Source of the DNA: Phytoseiulus persimilis
Lineage: Eukaryota > Arthropoda > Arachnida > Mesostigmata > Phytoseiidae
DNA: 64,000 nt
Assembly: GCA_037576195.1 (NCBI GenBank)
Contig: CM075101.1
Location: 21,328,001-21,392,000 of the forward strand
Direction: 5' to 3'
Below, piece by piece: positions 48,339-61,200 of the stretch. How positions within the stretch are numbered: position 1 is the stretch's first letter; every line of letters starts with the position of its first letter. The notes under the pieces were generated by a model that saw only the letters and a list, made by a program, of their open reading frames with translations, made no database searches and was not told the origin of the DNA. The position numbers and the translations under genes are program-made.

Positions 48339-49501
48339 CTGTAATGGAGGATGTTTTCCTGTTTCAACTCAATGAGAAGACCTCTCATATCGTCAAGTCG
48401 ACACTGGCTATCTCTTGAGTTAAGATTCCCTTCACTTATGCTTGATACCCAAACCTCCACGCATTGCGAGATTCGGGAAGGCCTAAAAAGACACGAGCAG
48501 ATAGATATGTGCTCGAAGCAGTGAAGCTTCACACCCCAAAACCAGAAATATGCGATTCATGGTTCCCCGACGCGGGTCCACGGTTCCCCGATCCATGGCT
48601 ACTATCCAGACCCGTGTTTCTCCTGTTCGAACACTCGATGAACTCTTCCTATTCGAGAAGAGCCCCGACGGAGTTAAGCTGCGAAGTGAGCAACTACGCA
48701 ACTTCTCGCTCCCCACACTCGTCTAGCAACTACCCGATTTCTAAAATCTTCAGTACTCAGCATTTTTGTAATGGCCCCAGAAGGGGACCTTTGAGAAACG
48801 CTTGTTTTTATTGAGTTCTGAGTCGATCTTACCAAGATTTATGATACAACCCGCTGGAGTGCTTTGAGATTCTCTCCCAGTAAAGACTCATTCGTCTGCA
48901 CAGAAATAAGAGATTATGAGCTGGGAGCATTAAACTCTCGAAATGTACCACGTAAGATTCCATTTCTGTTAAAGACGATGCCGCTCGCTTCGGTATGTTC
49001 CCATGAAGTAGTCTCGGTCGGAACCTGGAGACGCGGTGTATATGAAGCCTAGCCCGACAGTCATGTAGCAACATCGGATCGAGAAGGAACCAATTCATTT
49101 GTCAAGGTGACGTATCGCGGCCCGCTCTGCCAGGGATCAAGGAGCGAACTCAAGTCGCGATGGGATGACCTGCGTCGCTTGAATAACTGGGCGGGGCCGA
49201 ACAAGAAAAGACGCTATGATCCTTTTGACAGCTCCTTCGATGGCTTGGCGATCTCGTGGGTTCAGTCAAGTACCGTACGCTCGAACCCCAATAGCCCAAC
49301 TCCCATTCAGAGGTCGCGAGGGTGGAGAAGAGCCAGGGGCATCGACCAAAGTCGATTCCACATTTCTGTGATTTTTCGCCGAGTTACCTGATGAAACCTG
49401 AATTTGGAGCCAACGTGATCACGTCTTCCCTGCCTCGAAACGACGGACAAAGCAATCTGAAGCAAATGAGAAGAACCATGTGTTTTCCAAACCACCGTGT
49501 G
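48339..49501. other. intergenic, no gene seen
   Basis: No recognisable gene. Near 48563-48596 GGTTCCCCGA occurs twice within about 35 bases, next to CCATGG, a small unexplained repeat. Confidence 0.45.
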
Positions 49502-49506
49502 TTTAT

Positions 49507-49507
<1 letters not shown>
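49502..49507 (-). terminator. polyadenylation signal overlapping the RPL27A stop codon
   Basis: On the minus strand the end reads TAAATAAAC: AATAAA starts at the last A of the TAA stop, so the 3' untranslated region is minimal, as for CEBPZ. Confidence 0.7.
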
Positions 49508-50131
<624 letters not shown>

Positions 50132-50188
50132 TCAAGCTCTGTTCTGATATTCGAGAACAGCAGTTCAATGATACTACCCCACACTTAC

Positions 50189-50250
50189 GGTTTACAACTT
50201 TCATCGCCGCGTACAAATCTCGTCTTGCACCCAGCAGGCGATGAAAGTCT
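50189..50250 (-). promoter_or_regulatory. RPL27A 5' untranslated exon with TOP-like start and upstream ATG
   Basis: TTTTGTCTTTTTGAG on the minus strand near 50246-50260 offers a pyrimidine-rich start like those of ribosomal-protein mRNAs. The exon ends at a good donor (C|GTAAGT). It contains ATGAAAGTTGTAAACC; after splicing this reads M K V V N H A stop, overlapping the main ATG out of frame. Whether the upstream ATG is in the mRNA depends on the true start site. Confidence 0.4.
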
Positions 50251-50260
50251 CAAAAAGACA

Positions 50261-51027
50261 AAATCTGCGTCGATCTCAAGTGACGAGCTATGAGATCCTT
50301 TCGCACTGCACTTCGGTGAAAAATCACAGCGAAGGAAAATTGCCGTCAAAATTCGCTGCAGTTTATCGGAGCAATAACCTGGGCAACGTTGCCTCGCCAA
50401 CGAAGACCCGGCTCGTTTCCAAGTGGAAAATGTGTTGTCCTCGGAGCCTTGCCCATCATGGTGCGCAACCTCGACCTAGACTACATTACTGGGCTGGTTT
50501 AACTGCACAGCTACTGATTTATCGAGAAAAACACACCTTTTTGGGCCTTTCTTCGGATGCCTAGCACGTGGCTCCCAACCGAAGCTCGAAAAGGAAGATG
50601 GCTACCAAACAATGCACCACAGGAGGGAAATGGTGCCACAAGTGAATCACAGTTCCTCAAGGAAAAGCGGATCGGGGTTGCCGAGCTCAGCTTTTCTTGT
50701 GGGGATCACGCGTATATCCTCTAAAACAAACTCCGGCTCTCAGCTCTGGAGTGTAATAGGAAAATCCCAAACTATCGATACGTTGATTTCGTGGGATGAG
50801 CTTGCCAGCTTTTCGTGAAATCCACCAGGGGGCGCAAAAAAGGCACCAGATTCGAAAGTCAAGATTGACGTGTACTTCACCCAAGAAATTTCTGATGAAA
50901 TAGCTACACTCACGAAAAGGAGCGTGCTCCATGTGCGTAGTGTTACAATAAGACAGCAAGCGACAACCTCAACGGAGCAGAGAAAAAAAGACTCGTGCCA
51001 CTCCGACTCGGAGGCTGCAGCAGCAAG
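50261..51027. other. shared upstream region of RPL27A and SIL1
   Basis: RPL27A (-) and SIL1 (+) diverge here. No gene or known repeat was recognised. Confidence 0.45.
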
Positions 51028-53273
51028 ATGCGATCCCTCTGGTGAGTTGGGATTGGAAAAATAGACGGTCGGAACTTCACGCGAGTACTATTCCTTGATC
51101 GATGGATATGACACTGATTCGAATGAACGGCTGAAGGAGCTGGATTCCTTCAAGAGTATCATCCTCCGTGATGTGCCATCGATGGTCTGGGAGGTTCCGA
51201 TGTGTATTGAGACGAGTCTAACTTTCAGGAGTGTCTCTATTTTCTGTATCACGTTAGAGATGGTCTCCGTGATATTGGCCGACAACCGAGCCATCGTGAA
51301 TGTTGTCCAGAGAGAAAGCCAGAATTCTGGTGAAAAAGTCGAGCTATCAGATGATCGTGAGTACTGGAGCAGTTTTTGATCTTCTTTGAGAACTCCTCTC
51401 GGCGAACATTTGTACTCATACGCGATTCGCAGGCCTTCCCTCGAAGATATTCAAAGCCGAGAAACATTGGAAGAAAGTAGAGCCGGATGAGGCCATTCCG
51501 AGAGGTCTTCACGTACGGTTGAATCTACAAACTGGGGAGAAGGAAGCGAAACTTCTGGACGAGAACGGAGAATCGGGTGATACCAAGAAACTCACCCCCG
51601 AGCAGTTGAAAGTGTACGTGAAGAAGGTGAAGAACGAGGCCGATAAGCTCAAGGAGGTAGGCTCAAGAGATAATCAGAATACAAGCTTGCAAAGCGAGGT
51701 TGGTTCTGGATCACAAAATTAGAAACGGGATACTGATTGCCTCGTCCGACGAATGCTCAGACAAATGACTTGAATTCGAGCAATTATGCAAGCCATGACT
51801 TTGCAGACGGATATGTCGCAATTCAAAGATATGGACACCATCCGGAAGGAGTTTGAGGAGCTCGACCTGAAACCTGTGAAGTCTGACAGCCACACCATTC
51901 AAGAATTGCTGGAAATGTTCAGGTTCGATGACAGCTCTGATTCGCTCGAGCACGAACGCCCGAAACTTCATTCTCTCGTGTTTGGCTAAATTCATCGAGA
52001 CAATCGTGGAAGGAAGTATTGCGCCATTCGACGTTCGCCTAACGGACTTAATATTCTGTGCAGAAGCGGATCTTCAACAAGTAAAGATAAAGAGAACCAG
52101 CTGAAGGAGATGGAATATCTCCTGCATCAGTACGATGTGGCGAAAGACTTCGTCAAGATGGGAGGCATTCGAGAGCTTCTCAACTCCCTGAACGATACCC
52201 AGATCAGGGAAAATGCCGCTCTGGCGCTCGGAGCAGCTTTACAAGGGTATTTCTCCTGGTGCTCTGTCCGTTGCTAGATATATTGGGCAAGTAGCTACGC
52301 AGGCACTCAGCATTCATAGGGATTGCGACTCATTTGCAGTAACCCGGAGGTCCAGCGAGCTGCTTTAGCATCTCGTGCCATCCACTCGCTATTGGTTTCT
52401 TTGGACAAAGGATGCAGCTCGCAGTGCGTTCTGGCTCTTTCGGCTCTTCTGCGGCAGTTCCCGAAAGCTCAAACAGCTTTCTTGTCGGAAGGCGGTCCTC
52501 AGATACTGTCTCAGGTTGGTACGGCAGTCTTCATGGAACGTTCAAAGTTTTCAAGTGCTTTGTGCGAAGAAGCGATAGTGCTTTCATGAAATTATCAATC
52601 TCGCAGACTTTCCGCAACTCTGAGGCCAGCGAAAAGACGAAAGCAAAAATTATCACACTCCTCGGCGATCTTCTCATCGAAGGGCATCACGCAAGCACTG
52701 GCAAGGAAGGCGATGTTCTCAAATCCGCCTACTCCAAGTGAGTTTGTCAACCTGGAATCGACTCCTTCCGGTTGGACGTACAGAGAGTCCCGAGCTTGGT
52801 CATCATACCTCAGAACCTGTTCCGACGGGGGAGATTCATCCTTCATAGTGTTCCATGATTTCCAGAGTAATTCTTGGACCAAGCGTTGTCGATGCGGGTT
52901 TTTGTGAACTCATATCTGCGACGCTGTCATCGCGCAGTGAGGACGTTCGAGAGAAAGTTTTGCACGCCTTGCACGCTCTGCTCGATTATTGCAAACTGGA
53001 TCTTCTTGTTCCCCAGTTGGAGAGTTTGCGCAGTCATTACAGGGTGAACATCATTCGAGAAGTGGACTTTATGTGCTTCCCTTCATTCGTCGACGTCCTC
53101 ATATTCCCCATTTCTGAATTCCAGCCTAGACTACAATTACTTCGCTTTTGCAGACCCGCATGTACGAAGATGATGCAGAACGTGCGGATGAATATTTCGA
53201 GGGTCTTTATAAGCTGACCGATGATATTGTGAAGCACATCACTGATGAAGATCACGAACACATAGAGCTTTGA
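51028..53273 (+). CDS. SIL1: nucleotide exchange factor SIL1 (BAP)
   Basis: Nine exons: 51028-51041, 51229-51356, 51433-51656, 51807-51922, 52064-52246, 52340-52514, 52607-52737, 52866-53043, 53154-53273; 422 aa (human 461), all phases agreeing. The tiny first exon plus the second give a signal peptide (MRSLWSVSIFCITLEMVSVI). AIPRGLHVRLNLQTGEKEAK is the SIL1 signature; it is followed by Armadillo-like helical repeats (GGIRELLNSLNDTQIRENAA, SLDKGCSSQCVLALSALLRQ). The C-terminus HIEL resembles the KDEL-type ER retrieval signal (vertebrate SIL1 ends KELR). SIL1 releases ADP from BiP/GRP78 in the ER lumen. It is closely related in fold to cytosolic HSPBP1, but the signal peptide and HIEL favour SIL1. 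Confidence 0.95.
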
Positions 53274-53346
53274 TACTAGACCCCGGCCCAGAGTGATATA
53301 GATCCACCGGTGTAAAATTGTAAATATCCAAGCGAAATCCCTAGAA

Positions 53347-53352
53347 AATAAA
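53347..53352 (+). terminator. polyadenylation signal of SIL1
   Basis: AATAAA 74 bases after the SIL1 stop, in CTAGAAAATAAATTATTG. Confidence 0.75.
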
Positions 53353-53790
53353 TTATTGAACAGATGTTCTCAAAAATCTATGCCAATCTCGCGCGTTTCC
53401 GGTTCTGAATGTTGAGAGCATGTTAGGTTCGGTATCATCTCTGCTCATATTTCCGTTCCGTCTGTGTCGGCAGAAAACAGCAGCAATACGACAGATCTAT
53501 GCAAGAGATAGGTTCCTCGAACGGCTCCCCAATGGGTCGGAACGAGTGGAAACCACAAAATCTCGATGAGAATCTGTCGAGGGCTCTAGCGTTGAGTTTC
53601 GAACTTCTCTTCACGGAGTGGGATCACACCGTCGTCTCTAGCGGGCTCCAAAGTTTGTTTCTTCTGTGACTATCGCTGGTGTTTCAGAGGACACGAGATG
53701 GACTCAAACGAGGTCGTGCTTGCGGATAATTTCGCACGACTCCCCATTCCGGGAACGTGCACTACAGAAACATGCGCCTTCACGGCCCGT
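53353..53790. other. intergenic between convergent genes
   Basis: SIL1 (+) and the coiled-coil gene (-) converge here. Nothing else is recognised. Confidence 0.5.
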
Positions 53791-56192
53791 TTAGCGAAAT
53801 TTTCTGACGTTGATCGTTTTCCGATTGCTGACAGGCGATGATTGGTCCGGCGTCGTTTGGCCGGCGGCGGCGAATTTCGCCTGCGAAAAGTGAAATAATC
53901 CTGGAGTTGGGAGAGCCAGAAGTTCACTGAAGGTGATGATTGAGGTGCGTTACTGGTTAACTGCCATTGCATAACCGTGAACTCACCTTCTGTGCCTGAA
54001 CGGATGCCATCGCTGCGCTCTGGAATCTTTCCAGAGTGGGACTCCTTCTCAAATTTGGCGAACCGTTTCCTTTCTGGGCGGCATTTTCCCAAAAACGCCT
54101 CTTATCTTCTGTATGGTGTGCAGCGAATTTCTGGCAGGAAAGATATGTAATATTAGGAACTCGGGAAGAAGACCTGGGGCAACAACTCAAGTCCGCCGTG
54201 CAGTCATCGGGACGCTCGAGCGATCCTACGGTTAAGTCTTGCTTGATCAGCGGAGTTGACTCATTGTTGAGCAATGAACTTGAATTCCCAAAGGATTGGG
54301 CAAAGGACGAAACGGATAACATCGAATCAAAACATGAAGTCGTTGGCATCATGATCTGCCAAGCGTGTGCTATGCGTCACAGGTCGACCTTAGACAGAAG
54401 AGCACCAGGAAGTTCCAGGCGGTTGAGCAGCTTGGTTCTTCGGGCTCAACACGTACATTCGAAATACCATCGCATCTCCATCGAAATGACAAGCAACTGC
54501 CACTAATTGCTTCAAAGTAACAGGCGGTGTCTTCTGCTCTTGGCTCGACAATGACAGCAAGATTGAGATCAGAGAGTCGACGATATGGGACCGAGGTCAT
54601 GGAAACCAAGATACCGGTCATTGTCCTCATGATCGGGGAAAATGTCACATGCTGGGACGTATAGACCGTCGGAAGACGCGCGCTTAGAAGTGATGGATCG
54701 CTGAATACCTGTTGCTGCTGCGGAGAGGAAGCTCCCGAGCCGTTGAGCTTCGAGTTCATTTGCCGGGCCGAAGGCATCGAAACGGAGATGACGTGACGCA
54801 GTTCGTCGCAAGCTGTCTTCCCTTGATTTCTCACATCCAAGTTCTTGGAACTATGCAAAGCGAGGTCGAGCGGGTTAAGCTGAAGGTCTTCGACTGGTGT
54901 AATCACAATGCGAGGACTCGTCTGGCTTCCCAGGTTGTTATCGTCCTCCACGTCCGAAGCGGATTGGTCTAAGCGAGATAGACTTTCCGAGCGCAGGCTA
55001 CTCGCTATCCCACTGGACCGCGATGCTAGTCTCAATTCCGAGTCGGGCGTTTCGTCGTCGAACGTCATGATTCCGTCATAAGTTCTTGACAAAATCAATG
55101 GGGGGCCGGAATCGAGGGGAGCGGGAGATGCGTCTCGAGGAGATGTTCTGCCGTCTTTGTTCTGCGAAACCTTCAGCGATACCATCTCTGTCGACTTATT
55201 CTCGGCTACGGTTTTCACCGATTCCAGTTTAGCTTTGATCTCGGAGACTGACGCGCGCCTCTTTCGAAAAGAGTTAGACTCAGGTTCGGTTTCATCCTCT
55301 GCTCCGGTGGTGGCATTTACCGCGCTCGTTGCGGGCTTCGTGGGTCCGGCCAAGCTTTTCGGAGGGCTGCTGTTCTTCAGCAAAATTTTCAAATCATCGA
55401 GCTCTCGGGCGAGTAAATCCGCCTTATCCGTGCGGAACCGCGGTGGCTCCTCGTCTCGGAAATCGCTCGCCTCTAGTTCACGGCTGCGTCGGAACTTCTC
55501 GAGGTCTCCACTGAGGTCCGGCTGAGTCATTGACCGCTTCATGCGACTCCTTCCGAGAGTTTTGTTCCTGAGGAACTCAACAACCTCTGACATCAGCTGG
55601 CTCTGCTGAGAGGCGCCCTCCGACATCTTCTCAACGGGAGCCGTCTTGGTCTCGCTCCGGCGTTCTTTGACTGTTTTACTGATGTTGACAGGACCAAGTG
55701 ACGCAGGCGGGGGTGGGGGCGGCGGTGGGGGTGGTGGTAGTGCCCCAGGAGCACGGACTGCGGCGGGACTTGCGGCACTTGAATGCAATTTGGCCGAGAG
55801 CTCAGCATTTTCTCTGCGCAATGCCTCCACGAGCTCATGTAGTTCCTTGTTGGTCTCCGTCAGCTCGAATAGCTGCTGTTTCAACTCGTCAACTGGAACT
55901 GGGGGGCCTCGAATTAGTCAGAGAGCTCCGATCGACCATTGAATCTCGGAGCCGGGGGATAAGCCCCTGACCCGAGCTAAGTCTCCGCTTTAGGAACACC
56001 TCTGGTCTTGAATTCAACGACGGATCCGATCAGACAAAGGTCTCGTGGAAGCTAAACTGTCATGGGGGCTCAAGGCTCCTCTTTCCGTTCTGTGCAAACC
56101 CTATTCTCTAGGGAGGAAGAAAATTTGCTCTCACCCTGTTGTGATTGATCGATGTCCTTCGTGCTGACGAGCTCCTCATGGGAGACTTCCAT
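53791..56192 (-). CDS. coiled-coil, polyproline protein, possibly shootin-1-like
   Basis: Four exons in transcript order: 56192-56135, 55898-54709, 54130-53987, 53880-53791; about 493 aa, phases consistent. An N-terminal coiled coil (ELKQQLFELTETNKELHELV, about 23-65) is followed by eleven or so consecutive prolines, then SKTVKERRSE, LMSEVVEFLRNKTLGRSRMK, a Ser/Asp-rich middle with LARELDDLKILLK, and a C-terminus ending NRKTINVRKFR. A coiled coil, a poly-Pro run and a following short amphipathic helix recall shootin-1, a neuronal actin-clutch protein, but similarity is by layout and not by long identities. The N-terminus may be incomplete: true shootins have a longer coiled coil. I chose ATG 56192 because the frame further upstream has no ATG. 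The reading frame through 54370 past the exon 2 donor (CAACAG|GTATTC) was discarded. Confidence 0.6.
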
Positions 56193-58267
56193 GGTGCCAC
56201 ACACCATATATTCCACTTGATTTTGACAGAATTTCAGCCGAAGCAGGAAGCCACACGATCCGAAGGGCGTTCTCGGTCGACCAGGACTCGTCTCCACGAA
56301 ACGGTGAACGCTCTCCGCTCAAGATCGAAGGTTCGTCCTCTCGGGGAACACCTGATCGAATGACGTTACGGCTTCGAACCAAAACGGGAGTCCATTGGAA
56401 GGGTTAGTCAGTGACCGACTCGCAGGCTTACCGGCGAGCTAGATTGCTCGTTTCCTCGCTTTCTTCCTGAATGAGCAAGCGTGGCGCGCATACCGGGCGT
56501 CTCTACGTAAGCGAATCAACCTTTGACTCAATCGCTGTGCAGCAGTCCGGACGATGAGTGACACATAAACGAACTCACCCACTAAGTTGGCGTTTGAGAG
56601 GCTGGCGAGGTGCTTTGCTTGATTTCACTCATTTACATTGAACAGGGGAAAGAGACACCTGCGTGACAACAGGCGAAGAGTTACTTGTCGGACTTGTATC
56701 GACTACCCTGGAAAGCTGTCGTCGTCGTCGTCATTTTCGTGACGTTAACGCTGGAAATGTCGAGATAGAGTCAGCAGAATCAAGGGAAGATTCCCAGCTT
56801 AGAAGTCATGACATCATAGGCCACCTCTGAATGTTCTCACATAGAAAAAGGATGACGGAAGCAGAACAAATCTCAGGTCGGGTTTGATGTTCATATACAT
56901 TTATTCTGATGAGAATCGTATTCCTCTAAAATCCCATGCGGCGATCGGGAGAGCGGTCCATTACTGTTAAGAGTCGCCTTCTCAGGAGTGCCATCTCGCG
57001 GTTTGATTCTCTGCGATTCGGACTCGCGCTCGAAAACCTCTTGGCGACGCAACAAAGAGTCTCGCATCGCCCCAATTCCTTTGGGTTACAACGGGAGTAC
57101 GAATCGTTGGAATCCCGAAACCACTCATTCATTGGAGTGGTTTTCAAGCTGTCAAGTTGTCCATTGATACGATCTGGGGCAGGAAATTCGCAGTGCACAG
57201 CGGGAGAATCTCCGATGCAGTGTGCGGAGGGCCAGACTACCGGCCGCTTCCGAAAACTTTGCTTTCAAGTCTCATTAGGGCCCAATGAAGCATGAGCCCA
57301 CTTGAAAGACAATACTCGCCCAAGAGTTGCACAAGAATCAGAAGATTTGCCGACGGGGCTAAGTGGCTTCCATCGCTAGCATCCTTCGACATGGCGGGCC
57401 TGAAACTAAAGGAGCGATCATCGTAGCGTCCGACGACGTGCGCCTGACACCAGCAGCCGAACAACGGAGGCATGGGTGTTACAGCGGCCCGTGGGCGCCG
57501 TCCGCACTGGGCGGCACTTTGCAATTCTTTGAGTTCCTCCCTCTTGGTTGTTGACGAGGGGATGTCAATGTTGGAGGCGTCGACACGTCGCAAGAATTTC
57601 CAACTTCGTTACTGCGGCACGAGTGAGGCCCCTGATTATCCGAAAAAGCACGCTTTGACTTGCCCATCTAATCAACCCGCACATTCAGCTCCCAGGATGA
57701 CAGACTCAGAATGCCACTCGTGTTCGAATCCCATTCGCGAGCGTTACTTGCTTGAAGGGGATTTCGTGATGAAACGTCATAGATGATTATAATGCTGACT
57801 GGACCGGAGAAACATGGCAGTCCAACGTCGCACAAGCGAGAACAGAAAGCACCCTGAAAACGTGCTCTCGATGATGGAGTGCTGTCAACTGGTTGGCGTG
57901 AGTAGTGCCGAAACACAGTTCCGAATCATCAGAGCAAACTCCTTTCGCGTCCCATCCGATGGTGACGGGAAACTCGGGAAAAGAGTTTCGGGTGTCTCGT
58001 CAGTAGAGAATCGATGGACTCGGCAATACAGAAGGCTGTCGCGAGAAGATGTCGCTTCCAACGATTCAGTGAGCCCAAGTAAGGTTGATCACCGTGTTCT
58101 CCGAGTCCGAAAAGAATCTACTGGAACGAGATGGAATTCTCCGGAGCAGAGCTCGTTGATACGGTCAACTTACCTCGAATGAGTCTCCTTGAAGAATTTA
58201 CTCTGTCGCCTCGATGCCTTTCGATACGGCCGCGGCTCTTGTGGATCTTGGAGGATCTTGTACTCAG
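56193..58267. other. 2-kb gene-less stretch
   Basis: No gene I can support. A 122-codon plus-strand frame at 57814-58182 starts with ATG and has coding-like composition (KHPENVLSMMECC), but no family, splice context or polyadenylation signal is apparent. 5' exons of the coiled-coil gene could also lie here. Confidence 0.4.
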
Positions 58268-61200
58268 TCATGTCTTCGAGCAGGCTGCTTTGGAGGAAGT
58301 TAAGAGAACGATTGAGCGGAAATACAGAAGGGATTCTCCGTCCAAGAGCAACTTCTGGTCAGGAATCTCAGAATGATGATCGAACGATATCACTGCCTCA
58401 CTCAAAGACTGGTCAGAACATAACCTACCCGAGGGAGTCACCAGCGCTTTCATGCTTCAAAAACTGCTCTATTGTACTCCTCATCGGGAAACTGCTTGGA
58501 GATACTCGAATTGAGCCGACTCTGTTTGGAATTCTCAAATCGTCAAGGAACTGTTGACAACGGCGGGAATTCATCCCCCGAGAGTAAAAGTCTGAAAGAA
58601 GTCAATATGGAGCCAAGCAAGTTCAGTTGCATGAGCTTCCATCTCGAACTGCGCAAATTTTCACCCTGAAAGGGGACGACGTCTTACCTGTTCTTCTTTT
58701 GGCATCATGACGCACCAGGTGCGCCGAACTCTTGATGTGATCAAAGTCCAAAGGTTGCGCATTGAAAAACTCCCCTCGTCGGCGGAGAAAATGGGCTCTT
58801 CTGGACAGTTGAGTGAGCCAGTGAGAGATTACGAAGTATTTCTGAAAAGAGTTGAGCATGATGGAGCTCTGCAGGGTTACCAGTGCTGACAGCTCTCAGA
58901 TACAGTCAAGTCTTTCCAGCTCAGTGTCGGAAGAGTTCATTATTTATCAGTTAGTGTGTGGCTCGAATGTATGGTGCCACTGAGATGAGCGCCGAGAACT
59001 AGTTCTCGAGATAAAAAAAAATACGTACCCTAAAATCCCGCAGATAACGAACCTTTTCTTTCAATTCCTTCTCGAAAAACCGCGTCAGAGAAGATCGTTG
59101 TTTGCCGAGTTCGCTATATGATGAGCTCGTTCCCTGACGAATTCGTCATCTGACAATTTAATTGTCTGCTAAGTGCGTTATCTGATGCGTTTTCCTCACA
59201 GTAAATCGAAAAAAAGGGTTCGTTATCTGCGGGATTTTAGGGTAAATGAATATAATGCATGAGCGCTAGATCTCACTACATCGACTTTTCCCACGGTTCG
59301 ATAACTCCTACAATGTTGATTGATAGTGGTTGTAATATTACGATTCACGGAATCTTCGGCAGATACTCTCAGGTTCGGGAAGACAGCACGAGGAGAACAC
59401 GCATGTGACTGGAAGACTCGATGAGTATCGGTTCACTGAAGGCATGATCTGCCGAAACAAGACGACGGAGCAGATGAGCTCAGGGAAGATGATCGTGAAT
59501 CTGCGTGCCTCTTGTTAATCGAGTCGTCCGAGATCACTGTATCGCAACGTTTCTCAAATGTTTCGCAGACGCTGGTATGAGATCTGCTCTCTAAGAGCAG
59601 AGACAGATCGGGATAGCCAAGACTCGAATGCGATTAGCCACATTCAGAGCTTTGGCTCCCTCTGATTGCTGTCCCGTTCCTTCCTCCATTTCGTCGCGCT
59701 CATCGTCTCTTTCTTCGGGGAGGAACTCATCTGCCGTGACGAGGTTTTGATGTGCCTAGACGAGCTTTTTTTTAAAGGAATGTTTTGGGAAACAGTCTTG
59801 GACGATTATAGCATCCGTCTCATCGCACTCTCGCTCATTATATATCGCACGCTCCGCAGAAATTTCGCGGAGCAGTCGGAAGCGGTCGTGGGCTCGAGTG
59901 CATCACAGTTGAGTCACTCAGTATCCCACCATTCTTTCAAAGACTTCTTTCGAGCGATTTGATTCCTTCGACCTGATAGCTCTGACTCCTCGTCCAATAA
60001 TCAGTGGAGCAACCAGGATTTTCCCCGGGGGTGCTGATTTTTTTTTCCATCCGCCTACATTCCGAGCCTCCTTCCGTGACGCCCCGAGGAGACCTTCCCT
60101 TTATCTCTCGAACTAATTATAGAGGATTCATGAAGTCAACGAGAGAGCTCACGTTCGACTTGAAAGCTCAGAAGCGAGGCGTTGAGGTTTTCGTTCCTCA
60201 TGTGATTTGGGATCGATAAACTCCATTGGTCCCCTCTTCAACATTATATATGTATATATAAAGATCCAGGGTCTGTTTTTTGTTTTGTTTTTATGTTTGT
60301 TCGTTTGTTTGTCCTCAACAGACTCCTCCGGTATTGATCGGGTCGACTTGGAACAAACTGCCTGATGTAGGGGGGCTCACCGAGAAGGACACAGGCCATC
60401 AAACCGACCCCTCTCCCCCTACCCTCCTCCCACCTCACGAACCTCGGAACCACCCGAACTGTGATAACCAAGTTATTGTCGATTTCGTCAGTTAGCAAGG
60501 ACGGACCAAATTGAGCCTTAGCTACAAGTAATGTAAATCTGAGCCGAATACACAGCAAGCTATGAGTTAGCGAATGTTTATAAGTTATAAGCTTTTCGAG
60601 TTAGTGATGTTTGACTGTATCTCGAACTCTTGACGGTTCTTCGCTCAGGGCATGAATCGGAAATACCAACACACACCTGGTTCCCTTTCAAAGACTCCCG
60701 TTCAGCCATGATTGAAGCCTTATATTCTTCATTGCCGTCCAAGCCAACTAAGTACTTCAATGCCAATAGAATCGCCGCACAGGCTTCAACCTCCATATGC
60801 GGCACGGAAGGCACACGCAGGTGAGGGAATTCGGTGTGACCGTCCAAGCTCCACATCGGTTGCAACGAGTAACGCGTTGATATTGATGTCGCGAGAGCGA
60901 TGATATCCTCTGGAAATTCTCAGATATCCCAATATCGATTGCACATGGTGAGCATTCATTCGTAGCTGCTTTAAACAGCTCCTGCCAACTGAGGTTGAAT
61001 CACATCTTGGAGACCAGATCCGAAACTCACTTGAGAGATTCAGGTCAAGGCTGATCCTTGCAATGTGGAAGTTCAACGGCGGTAGATCTAGGCTGCTGAT
61101 GTTGAGCAACCCACAGAGAACAGCGCAGGATTTCAGGAAAGCCCCGCCAGAAATGTTTTGGGGTAGGATCTCCGGCAGGAACATGTTGAAGAATATGTTG

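Noticed and set aside
57705-57760. GTTCGAATCCC as a tRNA T-arm
   Set aside because: The flanking five bases cannot pair as a T-stem, and no acceptor or anticodon arm is in place.
57814-58182. 122-codon ATG frame on the plus strand
   Set aside because: No family resemblance, splice context or 3' signal; plausible by chance at this GC content.
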